Source: Collinsella aerofaciens (lineage in GTDB: Bacteria; Actinomycetota; Coriobacteriia; Coriobacteriales; Coriobacteriaceae). From it: a stretch of 52,751 bases of DNA. The DNA lies in the NCBI RefSeq assembly GCF_015552075.1, contig NZ_JADNDZ010000023.1:1-52751 (forward strand), given 5' to 3'. The translations under genes were made by a program, and so were the position numbers. Of this stretch, positions 43,230 to 52,751 are shown piece by piece (the stretch's first letter is position 1; every line of letters begins with the position of its first letter). A model generated the notes under the pieces. The model ran no database searches, was not told the DNA's origin, and saw only the letters and a program-made list of their open reading frames with translations.

Positions 43230-45095
43230 CTACTTCGTGTGCGGGATACCCAGCACGTCGAGCGCGTTGGCCATAATGGACTGGAACGGCACCGCAGCGG
43301 CATCTGAGCCGCTCGGCGTTCCGTCAAGCGTGATATAGCACAGCACCTTGGGCGATTGTGCCGGCGCAAAGCCCATAAAGGACGACATGTAGTTCTCCTT
43401 GAGGTAGCCGCCGTTCTCGTCGGCTCGTTCGGCCGTACCGGTCTTACCCGCCACGTCATAACCGTCAACCGCGCCGCCAACGCCCGTTCCCTCGGACACG
43501 ACCGTCTGCATGCACGATGTCACCTGGGATGCGGCGTCCTCAGAAATCGCGCGCTCGCCTTCGCCCCAGTCCTTCTCGTCGCCTTTGCTGGACTTATAGA
43601 AGTGCGGGGTCATCATCACGCCGCCGTTGGCGATGCCGCCCACGGCACGTGCGATCTCAATCGGCGAGACGGACAGCGCCTGTCCAAAGCTCATCGATCC
43701 CAGCGTGGCGCCGTCATACTGGTCACGCTCCTTGACGATGCCCAGGCTCTCGCCCGGAAAATCGACACCAGAGCTGTGACCGATGCCCCACTTGTCCACA
43801 TAAGCGGCAAAGTCGTCGGCACCGATCTTGCGCCCCACCAGGACAAAGCCCACATTGGACGAACGGCGCATCATCTCGCGCACATCCATGGTCATGGCAT
43901 AGTCGCGCTTGTCAGCATCGGTGACGGTATCGTCACCCACCTTGATGCTCGCCGGCACCTCAAACGACGTACTCGATCGCACGACGCCCAAGTCGAAGCC
44001 GGCGCCCGCCACGAGCGTCTTAAAGACCGAGCCGGGCTCGTAGGCGTCGGTGACCAGGCGCAGGTTCATATCCTCGGTCTTGGCGTTCTCCAGATCGGTC
44101 TGGTCGTAGGTCGGGTACGAGCAGGCTGCCAAAATCTCGCCTGTCGTAGGATCGGTGACCAGCGCCGAGCCGTTCTTGGCCTTAGTCTTCTCAACTGCCT
44201 CTGCCAGGGCATCCTCGGCCGCTCGCTGGATATTGACATCGAGCGTCGTCACGATATCAACGCCGTCGACCGCAGCCACCTTTTTATAGGCACCGCCCGC
44301 GATATAGCTGCCGTCTCTCGCGCGCTCGCGCACAAGAGAACCGTTCGTGCCGGTCAGAAGCTTGTTGTATTGCTTTTCGAGACCCGTCAAGCCGTCGTTG
44401 TCTACATTCACTACACCCAGCACCTGCGATGCCAGATTGCCGTATGGATATACGCGCTTCATGGCCTGCTCAAAAAGCACGCCGGGCAGGTTCTTCTTCT
44501 CCAGCGCCGCAGCATCGTCTTCGTCCACCTGGCGCTTGATATACACCCAGGTGCCATCGGACTCGACGAGCTTGCGGCAGGTCTTTTTATCGATTCCAGT
44601 TGCCTTGACCAGCGCCGACACCGTCTTGTCGACATCCTCGACAAGCTGCGGGTTCACGGCGATGTTGCGACATTCGACCGACGACGCCAGCACGTTACCG
44701 TTGCGGTCATAGATGGTGCCACGTTTGGCATAGAGGGTCTGTGCAAGCAGGCGGCGCGCATCGGCACGCTCGCGCAGTTTATCGGCTTCGACAATTTGAT
44801 AGTCGGCAAGGCGAAAGACGCCCAAGCCCAAACCAAGCCCGATGAAGCCCATGACGGCTTTGCGGCGAGGCAGAGGCGTGCCTGTGAGCCATTCGGTCGA
44901 CGAACTCTTGCGCGACCCGGTGTTATGCACTTGAGGGCCGCCCGAGCCGCGAAGTCGCGACGCCGGGTCGTTGCCACGGGACTGCCCGGCGTTGTAAGAT
45001 TGCCGACCCGTTCCTTGATAACCAGAACGTCCCCGCGACGAGGGACGTCCAGAACCGCGGCCCCCATCGGAACCGCGGCGATAGTCATTTGTCAT
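43230..45095 (-). CDS. ftsI: Septal penicillin-binding protein (FtsI/PBP2-like transpeptidase)
   Basis: 621 residues. A Gly/Arg/Ser-rich cytosolic tail (about 1-75) precedes one membrane segment near 80-100. The dimerisation/pedestal domain follows, then the transpeptidase: SVFK near residue 355 (active Ser), SSN near 412 and KTG near 550. The protein ends shortly after the enzyme domain, with no PASTA repeats. It crosslinks septal peptidoglycan with FtsW. The ribosome site is weak and the ATG is 17 nt after ftsL, so coupling is likely. Confidence 0.95.
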   Translation of the reverse strand: MTNDYRRGSDGGRGSGRPSSRGRSGYQGTGRQSYNAGQSRGNDPASRLRGSGGPQVHNTGSRKSSSTEWLTGTPLPRRKAVMGFIGLGLGLGVFRLADYQIVEADKLRERADARRLLAQTLYAKRGTIYDRNGNVLASSVECRNIAVNPQLVEDVDKTVSALVKATGIDKKTCRKLVESDGTWVYIKRQVDEDDAAALEKKNLPGVLFEQAMKRVYPYGNLASQVLGVVNVDNDGLTGLEKQYNKLLTGTNGSLVRERARDGSYIAGGAYKKVAAVDGVDIVTTLDVNIQRAAEDALAEAVEKTKAKNGSALVTDPTTGEILAACSYPTYDQTDLENAKTEDMNLRLVTDAYEPGSVFKTLVAGAGFDLGVVRSSTSFEVPASIKVGDDTVTDADKRDYAMTMDVREMMRRSSNVGFVLVGRKIGADDFAAYVDKWGIGHSSGVDFPGESLGIVKERDQYDGATLGSMSFGQALSVSPIEIARAVGGIANGGVMMTPHFYKSSKGDEKDWGEGERAISEDAASQVTSCMQTVVSEGTGVGGAVDGYDVAGKTGTAERADENGGYLKENYMSSFMGFAPAQSPKVLCYITLDGTPSGSDAAAVPFQSIMANALDVLGIPHTK

Positions 45096-45112
45096 ACTCA
45101 GCTACCGTCTTG

Positions 45113-45583
45113 CTACTGAGCGGTCGCGGTCGCGTTGGCGCCCGCGGCTGCATCCTGCGAAAAGTCAAGTGTAACGCTCTCGCTGGGCTCCACCATGCCA
45201 TAAGCGCCCGCAAGGTCGCGAATGCGCGTGTCGGCGCCATAGACCGAATGCATGACCTCCAAGTCGGAGCTCTCATCGGTCGCCTTTTCGAGCGTGTTGG
45301 TAAGCTCGGCGTTGCTGTTGAGCACCTGGGCCGTAACGCCGGCGAGCGCCACGCGGGCGACGCCGATCGTCATGAAGATAGCCGCAATGATGCAAAACGT
45401 TTTAAGAACGCTCATGAAAACCGGGCTTACCGCCTGGTTTGCCTGACGGCCCGCGCCCGTGTAGACATCAAAGCGCGGCGCGCGCTGCTCACGGGGAGCA
45501 ACGGGGGCCTGCGGCGTCTCACGATAGGCGGGCACGGCGTTCATATCATAGGCGAGTGCTGCGCTTGAAGTGTTGTAGCCCAT
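45113..45583 (-). CDS. ftsL: FtsL-like septum assembly protein
   Basis: 156 residues. A disordered N-terminus of about 55 residues precedes a single membrane segment (about 57-82, VLKTFCIIAAIFMTIGVARVAL). A short coiled-coil-prone stretch with NSNAELTNTLEKATDESSDLE follows, then a Ser/Ala-rich tail. Sequence similarity to named FtsL proteins is low, as is usual; identity rests on topology and position between rsmH and ftsI. It would join FtsQ and FtsB-like proteins. GGGAGG lies 10 nt before ATG 45583. Confidence 0.78.
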   Translation of the reverse strand: MGYNTSSAALAYDMNAVPAYRETPQAPVAPREQRAPRFDVYTGAGRQANQAVSPVFMSVLKTFCIIAAIFMTIGVARVALAGVTAQVLNSNAELTNTLEKATDESSDLEVMHSVYGADTRIRDLAGAYGMVEPSESVTLDFSQDAAAGANATATAQ

Positions 45584-45673
45584 GATATGCCGCCTCCCAT
45601 CCCGAGTACGTTGGTAGTGTGTTTAAGCTTCGTTTATGGTGCGAGCGGGAGGTCCAATATCGCGCGGTCGCGC

Positions 45674-46639
45674 CTACAGACGCTGCGCCACGCGGATTTT
45701 GGCTGATCTCGCCCGAGGGTTGCGCTCAACCTCATCAGGCTGGGCAACCAAGGGTTTGCGGGTGATGACCTTGAGTATCGGCACGTTGCCGCACACGCAC
45801 ACCGGAATCTCCGGCGGACACGTGCACCCCTGGCTCATCTCCTTAAAGTGGTTCTTTACGATACGGTCCTCGAGCGAGTGATACGAGATGACGCAGATAC
45901 GTCCGCCCGGGTTGAGCCACCTGGTGGCGGCATCAAGCCCTCGTTCGAGCACATCGAGCTCGTGATTGACCTCGATGCGAATGGCCTGGAAACTTTTCTT
46001 GGCCGGGTGTCCGCCATGCCGACGAGCGGCAGCCGGGATACCCGCCTTGATGATCTCGACAAATTGGCCGGTGGTTTCGATCGGTTCTTGCTCGCGGCGG
46101 CGCACGATCTCGCGCGCGATCTGCGAGGCAAACTTCTCTTCGCCGTAGACGCGTAGAATCCGGGCGAGGTCGTGTTCGTTATAGGTGTTGATGACCTCAG
46201 CTGCGTTTAAGGTGTTATTACCCGGATCCATCCGCATGTCCAATGGGGCGTCCTCGTTATACGAAAAGCCCCTGCCAGGGATATCGAGTTGCGGTGACGA
46301 AACGCCCAAATCGAACAGGAAGCCATCGACCCCGGGCACCTCGGCCGAGCAAAGCAGCTCGTCCAAGTCGCCGAAGTTGCCCTTCAGCAGCTGGTGCGGA
46401 ACTCCGGGAACCTCGCGGTCCAGACGGGCGCCAGCGGCCTCGAGGGCCATGTCGTCCTGATCGACGCCGAGCAAAAGGCCCGTCTCCCCCACCTGCGCGG
46501 CCATCTTTACCGAATGGCCGGCACCGCCAAGGGTGCAATCGCAGACAACGGAGCCGCTCTTTAGCCGCAGCGACTCAAGCACTTCGCCGAGCATGACAGG
46601 TTCATGCCGATATTCTTGTGTCAAGATCCCACGCTCCAT
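45674..46639 (-). CDS. rsmH: 16S rRNA (cytosine-1402-N4) methyltransferase
   Basis: 321 residues, SAM-dependent enzyme methylating C1402 in the ribosomal P site. YRHEPVMLGEVLE is the diagnostic N-terminus, and DCTLGGAGHSVKMA binds SAM. DLGVSSPQLDIPGRGFSY and QAIRIEVNHELD complete the pattern. The C-terminal part has four Cys in GCTCPPEIPVCVCG. 20 nt after mraZ, so one transcript. Confidence 0.97.
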   Translation of the reverse strand: MERGILTQEYRHEPVMLGEVLESLRLKSGSVVCDCTLGGAGHSVKMAAQVGETGLLLGVDQDDMALEAAGARLDREVPGVPHQLLKGNFGDLDELLCSAEVPGVDGFLFDLGVSSPQLDIPGRGFSYNEDAPLDMRMDPGNNTLNAAEVINTYNEHDLARILRVYGEEKFASQIAREIVRRREQEPIETTGQFVEIIKAGIPAAARRHGGHPAKKSFQAIRIEVNHELDVLERGLDAATRWLNPGGRICVISYHSLEDRIVKNHFKEMSQGCTCPPEIPVCVCGNVPILKVITRKPLVAQPDEVERNPRARSAKIRVAQRL

Positions 46640-46659
46640 CCGTTACCCGTGCCTTGCCC

Positions 46660-47094
46660 TTACGAGAAGAAGAGGTCCAGCAGGGCCTCATCGTCATCGT
46701 CCTCATCGGCCGCGGCGCGATCCCAAACCTCAAGGTGGTCGTAGTTGCCCACAACCGTGACCTCGCGGTCGAGGTTCGCCTGCTTGCGGAGAGACTCGGA
46801 AAGACCGATACGACCGGCGCCGTCCACGTCCATCGACGTGGTGCGCTTGTTGATCGCCCTCATGAGCTTCTGGTCGTTAATGTCACGCGGGTTAAAGCCC
46901 TCGTGGCCCTCACGACCCGCGAAGAGTCCTTCGACCCACTTATCGAAGGCCTCGGCAGAGAACACGTACAGAGCATCGACATCCAGGGCTTTGAACACGC
47001 GAACGTGCTCTCCAAGTTCCTCGCGAAGGGGTGCAGGCAGGGACAGACGACCTTTTGCATCGAGATTGCGCTCGTATGCACCAGTCATTCCCAT
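46660..47094 (-). CDS. mraZ: Transcriptional regulator MraZ
   Basis: 144 residues, two AbrB-like SpoVT repeats. GAYERNLDAKGRLSLPAPLRE is the first with the DxKGR motif, and MDVDGAGRIGLSESLRK the second, with DGAGR. The acidic tail holds ADEDDDDEALL. MraZ binds its own promoter and represses the division cluster. GAGGAGG lies 6 nt before ATG 47094. TGGGG direct repeats lie about 105-135 nt upstream. Confidence 0.96.
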   Translation of the reverse strand: MGMTGAYERNLDAKGRLSLPAPLREELGEHVRVFKALDVDALYVFSAEAFDKWVEGLFAGREGHEGFNPRDINDQKLMRAINKRTTSMDVDGAGRIGLSESLRKQANLDREVTVVGNYDHLEVWDRAAADEDDDDEALLDLFFS

Positions 47095-47198
47095 GTGCGC
47101 CCTCCTCTCGGTTACTCAGATGGCACGTACGCGGGGAACCACCCCGCCTGTCGACGTCATTAATAATATGGGGAACCGCCCCATTTTTCAACACCTTT

Positions 47199-47228
47199 CC
47201 CCACCCCTTCCCCCACCCCGCCCCACCA
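47199..47228 (-). promoter_or_regulatory. Candidate MraZ operator
   Basis: On the minus strand TGGGG occurs at 47225, 47215 and 47203, spaced 10 and 12 nt, plus an adjacent TGG. Known MraZ sites are TGGGN direct repeats with a 10-nt period upstream of mraZ. The surrounding strand is generally G-rich, which weakens the case. Confidence 0.5.
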
Positions 47229-47273
47229 CTCCACCCTCCATATATTGCAAAACACCCCCAAGCATATGTTCGA

Positions 47274-47293
47274 AAACACAATATGTTGTGTTT
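47274..47293. promoter_or_regulatory. Perfect inverted repeat upstream of mraZ
   Basis: AAACACAA and TTGTGTTT flank TATG, about 180 nt upstream of mraZ and 45 nt beyond the MraZ-like repeats. Possible operator. The 473-bp gap 47095-47567 otherwise contains the MraZ-like site and the palindrome at 47456-47525; ORFs there have no gene character. Confidence 0.4.
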
Positions 47294-47455
47294 ACAGCAA
47301 CGACGGGATGCCACCTGTGGCACCCCGCCTTTCAACCTCAACCTTCAAGTTGACCTTGAGGCGATTTTTGCGTCCCCTTACATGCCGTTCACATCGCCCC
47401 CAAACTCCCCCACCCACGGTACACACGGCCCACCACCGCGTCGGTGTCTGGCGAA

Positions 47456-47525
47456 AAATGGGACGGGCCCCAGATTGCCCATGCGCGCAAAAGTGCGTCT
47501 CGGCAATCTGGGGCCCGTCCCATTT
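47456..47525 (-). terminator. Long palindromic terminator after xerD
   Basis: A perfect 24-bp stem (47456-47479 with 47502-47525, starting AAATGGGACGGGCC) with a 22-nt loop that has a weak inner pairing. On the minus strand it ends ATTTTTCG, as expected of a terminator for xerD. The stem is far longer than termination needs, as in the other long palindromes of this window. Confidence 0.82.
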
Positions 47526-47553
47526 AATATTTATAAATATGCAGGTCAGCGAG

Positions 47554-47586
47554 GTGCTAGCGATGTGCTAGCGATGTGCTAGCGGA
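47554..47586. repeat. Three tandem 11-bp repeats at the xerD stop codon
   Basis: GTGCTAGCGAT occurs three times head to tail (47554, 47565, 47576); the last copy ends GA in place of AT. On the minus strand each copy includes CGCTAG, so every copy can offer a stop in the right frame. The xerD stop lies in the middle copy. Confidence 0.85.
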
Positions 47587-48509
47587 TGCGCCGCCAGATA
47601 GACCTCGGTCAGTTGCGTTCGGTCGACATGCGTGTAGACCTGCGTGGTCGAAATATCGGCATGGCCCAAAATCTCCTGCAGCACACGCAGGTCGGCACCG
47701 CCCGCGAGCATGTGGGTGGCAAAGGAGTGGCGCAAGGTATGGGGATGGAGCCCCACCAGCCCCACCTGACGCCCATACCGCTCGCATATCGCATGCACGG
47801 CCTGGCGCGACAGGCGACGTCCGTTCTTATTTAAAAAAACCGCCGAGGTCTCGGTTCCGCGGGCATGGGCCGCCAAGCGAGAACGTCCCTCAGTTACATA
47901 GAGCGTCAGGGCTCGCGCCGCGCTTCCCACCAGCGGGGACAGGCGTTCCTTTGAGCCCTTACCGCGAACGAGTACAAAGCCATCGTCAATATGGATATCG
48001 CCCACATCGAGCCCCACCAACTCGCTCACACGCAAACCGCATCCGTAGAGCACTTCCAAGATGGCATGGTCGCGCAAGCCCATCTCGCCCTCGGGGAAGT
48101 CTTGATCGAGCAGTGCCGAGACATCCTCCACCGATAGATACTCCGGCAAACGCTCAGCCTTTTTAGGCAGGCGCAACGCCGCCGTCGGGTTTTGGGCCAC
48201 AGCCCCATCGCGCACCAAAAAGGCATGCAGGCCCTTCACGGCCGCAAGCGCACGCTCCACCGAAGCATTGGAATAGCCCCCATCGCGACGGTCGGCGACA
48301 AAGCCCTCCACGACCTGACGGGTCACCTCTTCAAAAGACACAATACCCGCCCGCTCCAGATAGGCGCAGTACGTCGTCAGGTCACGACGATAGGCCGCAA
48401 TCGTGTTGCGCGCCAAACCCCGCTCGACCGCGAGGTAATCGAGATACTCCCCCGCCGCCACGGCGAGCGACGAGGGAGTAGCTTCGGTATATTCCTTATT
48501 CGCCGGCAC
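47568..48509 (-). CDS. xerD: Tyrosine recombinase XerD
   Basis: 313 residues, the usual length of the chromosome-dimer resolvases. The N-terminal SAM-like domain (about 15-100) is followed by the catalytic domain with Arg in YGCGLRVSEL, His-x-x-Arg in HTLRHSFATHML, His in ILGHADISTTQVYTHV and the nucleophilic Tyr in that last block. The start is taken as GTG 48509, 2 nt after the pyrG stop, overlapping its own AAGG; the longer open frame upstream overlaps pyrG antiparallel frames and is not supported. Its C-terminus PLAHR is encoded by an 11-bp tandem repeat. Confidence 0.9.
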   Translation of the reverse strand: MPANKEYTEATPSSLAVAAGEYLDYLAVERGLARNTIAAYRRDLTTYCAYLERAGIVSFEEVTRQVVEGFVADRRDGGYSNASVERALAAVKGLHAFLVRDGAVAQNPTAALRLPKKAERLPEYLSVEDVSALLDQDFPEGEMGLRDHAILEVLYGCGLRVSELVGLDVGDIHIDDGFVLVRGKGSKERLSPLVGSAARALTLYVTEGRSRLAAHARGTETSAVFLNKNGRRLSRQAVHAICERYGRQVGLVGLHPHTLRHSFATHMLAGGADLRVLQEILGHADISTTQVYTHVDRTQLTEVYLAAHPLAHR

Positions 48510-48511
48510 CC

Positions 48512-50179
<1,668 letters not shown>

Positions 50180-50290
50180 TTACCTGCGCTTCCCGTAGAA
50201 GTTGTTTATCCACATCTTACGGGTCTTCATTGTAATACTCGCGCCGCGGACCGTTCGCAATTTTTCTCGCGTGAGATTGCATTTCTCAAT

Positions 50291-50327
50291 CTTGAAACAA
50301 AACGCCGCCCGGTTTCCCAGGCGGCGT
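50291..50327 (-). terminator. Intrinsic terminator of the winged-helix gene
   Basis: On the minus strand ACGCCGCC and GGCGGCGT pair, followed by TTTGTTTC. It lies about 25-60 nt after the stop at 50352 and upstream of pyrG. Confidence 0.85.
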
Positions 50328-50351
50328 CGCTATGGCAAGGGTTACATGCTG

Positions 50352-50690
50352 CTATCGATCAGAAACCTCGTCCTCAAGCATTTCTTGAACGAGCATGCCG
50401 GTACGGACGCCCTCAAGATACCACTCGCCACGTTCGGTGAGGCAAATGCCATTTGCAAGCTGACCGCCGTCGTCGCTATAACGCGAGACGACATCAATCA
50501 TGCCTTCGGAATCCAAGCGATCGATTGCGGCGCGGGCACGATACGGCGAAACCCCCACGCGCTCGGCAAGCGTTTTGCGCGAGAAACCATACGGCCCGCC
50601 ATTGTCTTCGGTTTGCTGGTCGATCTCCATCAACACCAGCACCTCGACACGCTTCATATCGTTGACACTCGCACGACCCTTGCCCGCCAT
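50352..50690 (-). CDS. Winged-helix DNA-binding protein
   Basis: 112 residues. A helix-turn-helix of the winged type: MEIDQQTEDNGGPYGFSRKTLAERVGVSPYRARAAIDRLDSEGMIDVVSR reads as helix, recognition helix and wing (about 22-75). The rest, LANGICLTERGEWYLEGVR, resembles the C-terminal helix of MarR-like or PadR-like regulators, and LTERGEWYL is typical. No ligand domain. GGAGG lies 6 nt before ATG 50690; the frame extends upstream but lacks a site. Monocistronic. Its target is unknown; neighbouring pyrG or the DUF1846 gene are possible. Confidence 0.72.
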   Translation of the reverse strand: MAGKGRASVNDMKRVEVLVLMEIDQQTEDNGGPYGFSRKTLAERVGVSPYRARAAIDRLDSEGMIDVVSRYSDDGGQLANGICLTERGEWYLEGVRTGMLVQEMLEDEVSDR

Positions 50691-50877
50691 AGCAGCCTCC
50701 TCAAACCGAGCACGAGCATCTAACGCGCCGTGCGCGACCGACACACCTCACGATGGCAGGTAATATCCATCATGCGGCATCCCGCTAAGGATGAAACAGT
50801 TACGGTTATTGTATACCGCTCAAATTGTTTCTAGGCAGGTAAACAGCTATTTTTCGCCGAAATAGGCGCTTTATTGA

Positions 50878-50911
50878 TCAAAAAGCCGTACCGGGCGCTA
50901 ACCCGATACGG
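50878..50911 (-). terminator. Intrinsic terminator of the DUF1846 gene
   Basis: On the minus strand CCGTATCGGG pairs with CCCGGTACGG (one mismatch, 6-nt loop), followed by CTTTTTG, 36 nt after the stop. Confidence 0.85.
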
Positions 50912-50946
50912 CCAAAATGCAATGCAATTACCGCGGTGCTTCAAAC

Positions 50947-52428
50947 TTAGCGATGGAAGAAACCGCGGCGCTCAAACTTGGGCTCGCAGCACACGTTGAT
51001 ACCCAGTTTGCGCAGTACCGTCTCGTCCGTCGGCGAGATAATCACGCTAAAGAAGGCATCGCAACCGCGCAGCTGCTCCAGGCCCGAAAGGACGCGAGCG
51101 GCCGTCTCACTCGTGGCCGAGGTGATCGACAGCGCCATAAGCGTCTCGTCGGTGTGGAGGCGCGGGTTTTTGCTGCCCAGGAAATGCGTCTTGAGCTTGC
51201 TGATGGGCTCGATCGCCTCATCGCTAATGACCTCGAGCTCAAGGTCGACGCCTGAGACATGCTTAAGTGCATTCATGATGAGCGAGCTCGCGGCGCCCAG
51301 GCGCGTGGAAGTCTTGCCGGTCACCACGGAGCCATCGGGCATGACCATGGCACCCACGGGACCACCCGTCAACTGCTCCCTGGTGAGGGCCGCCGAGCGC
51401 GCCGGTGAGTAGTTCTTATCGATGCCGGCTTTCTTCATAATAATCTTGAGACGGTCGACTTGCTCATCGCCCACGCCGGTACGGCGCACATTTTCGACCG
51501 CGGTAAAGTAGCGGCGGACGATCTCCATCTTGGAAGCGTCGCGGCAGGCATCGTCATCGGTGATGGCAAAGCCGACCATATTGACGCCCATGTCCGTAGG
51601 GCTCTGGTAGGGGCTCTTGCCCAGGATCTTTTCCATCAGGGCACGGACTACCGGGAAGGCCTCGACGTCGCGGTTGTAGTTGACCGTGGTCTTGTTGTAG
51701 GCCTCAAGGTGGAACGAATCGATGATATTGGCGTCGTCGAGGTCAGCCGTGGCGGCCTCGTAGGCAATATTGACCGGATGCGTCAGAGGAAGATTCCAGA
51801 CCGGGAAGGTCTCGAACTTGGCATAGCCGGCGGCGGTACCGTGCTTATGCTCGTGATACAGCTGCGAGAGGCAAGTGGCGAGCTTGCCCGAGCCGGGGCC
51901 GGGTGCCGTCACGACAACGAGCGGACGCGTGGTCTCGACAAACTCGTTCTTGCCGTAGCCATCGTCGGACACGATCAGATCGACATCGTGCGGATACCCC
52001 TCGATGGGATAGTGCAGCTTGGCGGGAATACCGAGCGCGTTCAGGCGGTTGCGGAACACATCGGCAGCAGGCTGGCCGGCATACTGGGTGATGACCACAG
52101 CCGCGACGGCAAACCCATTCCCTCGGAACAGATCGACCAGGCGCAAAACGTCCTCGTCATAGGTAATGCCAAGGTCACCACGAGCCTTGTTTTTCTCGAT
52201 GTGGTTCGCGTTGATCGCGATGATAACCTCGACATCGTCGGCGATGCTCTTGAGCATGCGGAACTTGCTGTCCGGTTCAAAACCCGGCAGCACGCGGCTC
52301 GCATGATAGTCATCGAACAGCTTGCCGCCAAACTCCAAATAGAGCTTGCCACCAAACTGCGAGATGCGCTCCTTAATGTGAGCAGCCTGCAGCTCGATAT
52401 ACTTCGCGTTGTCGAAACCCTGGCGCAT
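50947..52428 (-). CDS. DUF1846 domain-containing protein
   Basis: 493 residues, the length of the DUF1846 family. It has a nucleotide-loop-like VTAPGPGSGKLATCLSQ near residue 172, and conserved FGGKLYLEFGGKLFDDYHASRVLPGF near the N-terminus. Later blocks include LKIIMKKAGIDKNYSPARSAALTREQLTGGPVG and RLGAASSLIMNALKH. A mixed alpha/beta fold with a putative ATP-binding core; the reaction is not known to me. ATG 52428 has GGGAG 6 nt upstream and is preferred over 52452. Single gene with its own terminator, next to repeat-rich DNA. Confidence 0.9.
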   Translation of the reverse strand: MRQGFDNAKYIELQAAHIKERISQFGGKLYLEFGGKLFDDYHASRVLPGFEPDSKFRMLKSIADDVEVIIAINANHIEKNKARGDLGITYDEDVLRLVDLFRGNGFAVAAVVITQYAGQPAADVFRNRLNALGIPAKLHYPIEGYPHDVDLIVSDDGYGKNEFVETTRPLVVVTAPGPGSGKLATCLSQLYHEHKHGTAAGYAKFETFPVWNLPLTHPVNIAYEAATADLDDANIIDSFHLEAYNKTTVNYNRDVEAFPVVRALMEKILGKSPYQSPTDMGVNMVGFAITDDDACRDASKMEIVRRYFTAVENVRRTGVGDEQVDRLKIIMKKAGIDKNYSPARSAALTREQLTGGPVGAMVMPDGSVVTGKTSTRLGAASSLIMNALKHVSGVDLELEVISDEAIEPISKLKTHFLGSKNPRLHTDETLMALSITSATSETAARVLSGLEQLRGCDAFFSVIISPTDETVLRKLGINVCCEPKFERRGFFHR

Positions 52429-52535
52429 GTATGGCTCCCGTCCCGTTTCCATTTAATGTTCTAGGCGATTATAACGGAGCCCGCCCTCCCCGATACCCAG
52501 ACCATCAACAGGCACCAACCAAACACGCCATCAAT

Positions 52536-52604
52536 AAGTTGCGGTGAAATAGTTCCCGTTTAACCCCTCAAGACGGCCAAACAGGAACTATTCCACCGCA
52601 ACTT
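52536..52604. repeat. Inverted repeat element B (copy 2)
   Basis: A 26-position stem with two mismatches: 52536-52561 (AAGTTGCGGTGAAATAG...) with 52579-52604, then CCCCTTTTT. It shares TTGCGGTGRAATA with 13342-13354. The 17-nt loop is unrelated. It lies upstream of the DUF1846 gene in a 323-bp gene-free end of the window (52429-52751) that also holds element A copy 2. Confidence 0.75.
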
Positions 52605-52656
52605 CCCCTTTTTGGCGCAAACTAACCTGACCCCTTTGCATCAATAATGGAAACGT

Positions 52657-52751
52657 CGCAGGTTGAGCATAAGTCAGCGAGCGCCGCCCAGGACGTACAA
52701 GTTGGCATGAAAAAGGCAAGGCATAGACCTTCTGGTCATGCCTTGCCTTTT
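52657..52751 (+). repeat. Structured repeat element A (copy 2, cut by the window end)
   Basis: The box CGCAGGTTGAGCATAAGTCA..CGA (52657-52680) matches 965-988 with one C-to-T change. The apical hairpin 52711-52751 has AAAAGGCAAGGCAT, a bulged A, GACC, loop TTCT, GGTC and the complementary arm. Compared with copy 1 the GGCC pair set has become GACC/GGTC, which keeps the pairing. The equivalent of copy 1's outer right arm, if present, would lie beyond the window. Confidence 0.6.

Noticed and set aside
47554..47586. CRISPR-like repeat array
   Set aside because: Units are 11 bp, directly tandem, with no spacers and no cas genes.

Overview
The window comes from a high-GC bacterium and looks like the Actinobacteriota class Coriobacteriia, most likely a Collinsella-like gut organism. 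Three things suggest this: strong C/G-ending codon use, the actinobacterial tail of the division cluster (ftsZ-pgeF-yggS-sepF-yggT-divIVA), and the short form of ThiC. The genus is an inference from overall character; no search was run. No rRNA, tRNA, CRISPR array, transposase or prophage was seen.

Layout. Positions 1-8.7 kb hold small metabolic units: a HAD hydrolase, cyuA-like cysteine desulfidase, rpiB, ndk, and a minus-strand arginine block argG - small ORF - argH, then a Cof-type HAD phosphatase. 9-23 kb holds polA, an M18 aminopeptidase, yaaA, a small membrane protein, thiC under a TPP riboswitch followed by thiD, an SGNH hydrolase, a PARG-like macrodomain protein with an altered catalytic motif, a Bax-inhibitor-1 protein, a phosphate permease with its DUF47 partner, and a nitroreductase. 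23.4-50.2 kb is one long minus-strand run: pyrG-xerD, then the dcw cluster mraZ-rsmH-ftsL-ftsI-murF-mraY-murD-ftsW-murG-murC-murB-ftsQ-ftsZ-pgeF, a complete pstSCAB-phoU phosphate operon, then yggS-sepF-yggT-divIVA. 50.3-52.4 kb holds a winged-helix regulator and a DUF1846 protein.

How the genes work together. The 30-kb minus-strand block carries lipid II synthesis (murF, mraY, murD, murG, murC, murB), septal synthase (ftsW/ftsI), its scaffold (ftsQ, ftsL), the Z ring (ftsZ) with its membrane anchor (sepF, yggT) and the polar/septal DivIVA. Inside it the high-affinity phosphate system lies between pgeF and yggS and is joined to pgeF by a 4-nt start/stop overlap. A second, low-affinity phosphate system (Pit + DUF47) sits a few kb away on the other strand.

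The most unusual non-coding content is a set of long inverted repeats between transcription units. Two short copies of one element (965-1082 and 52657-52751) share a conserved 24-nt box and an apical hairpin with compensating base changes, which argues for a structured RNA. Two others (13344-13411, 52536-52604) share an outer-stem sequence. Three more (8723-8851, 22504-22611, 47456-47525) are very long stems with unrelated sequence.
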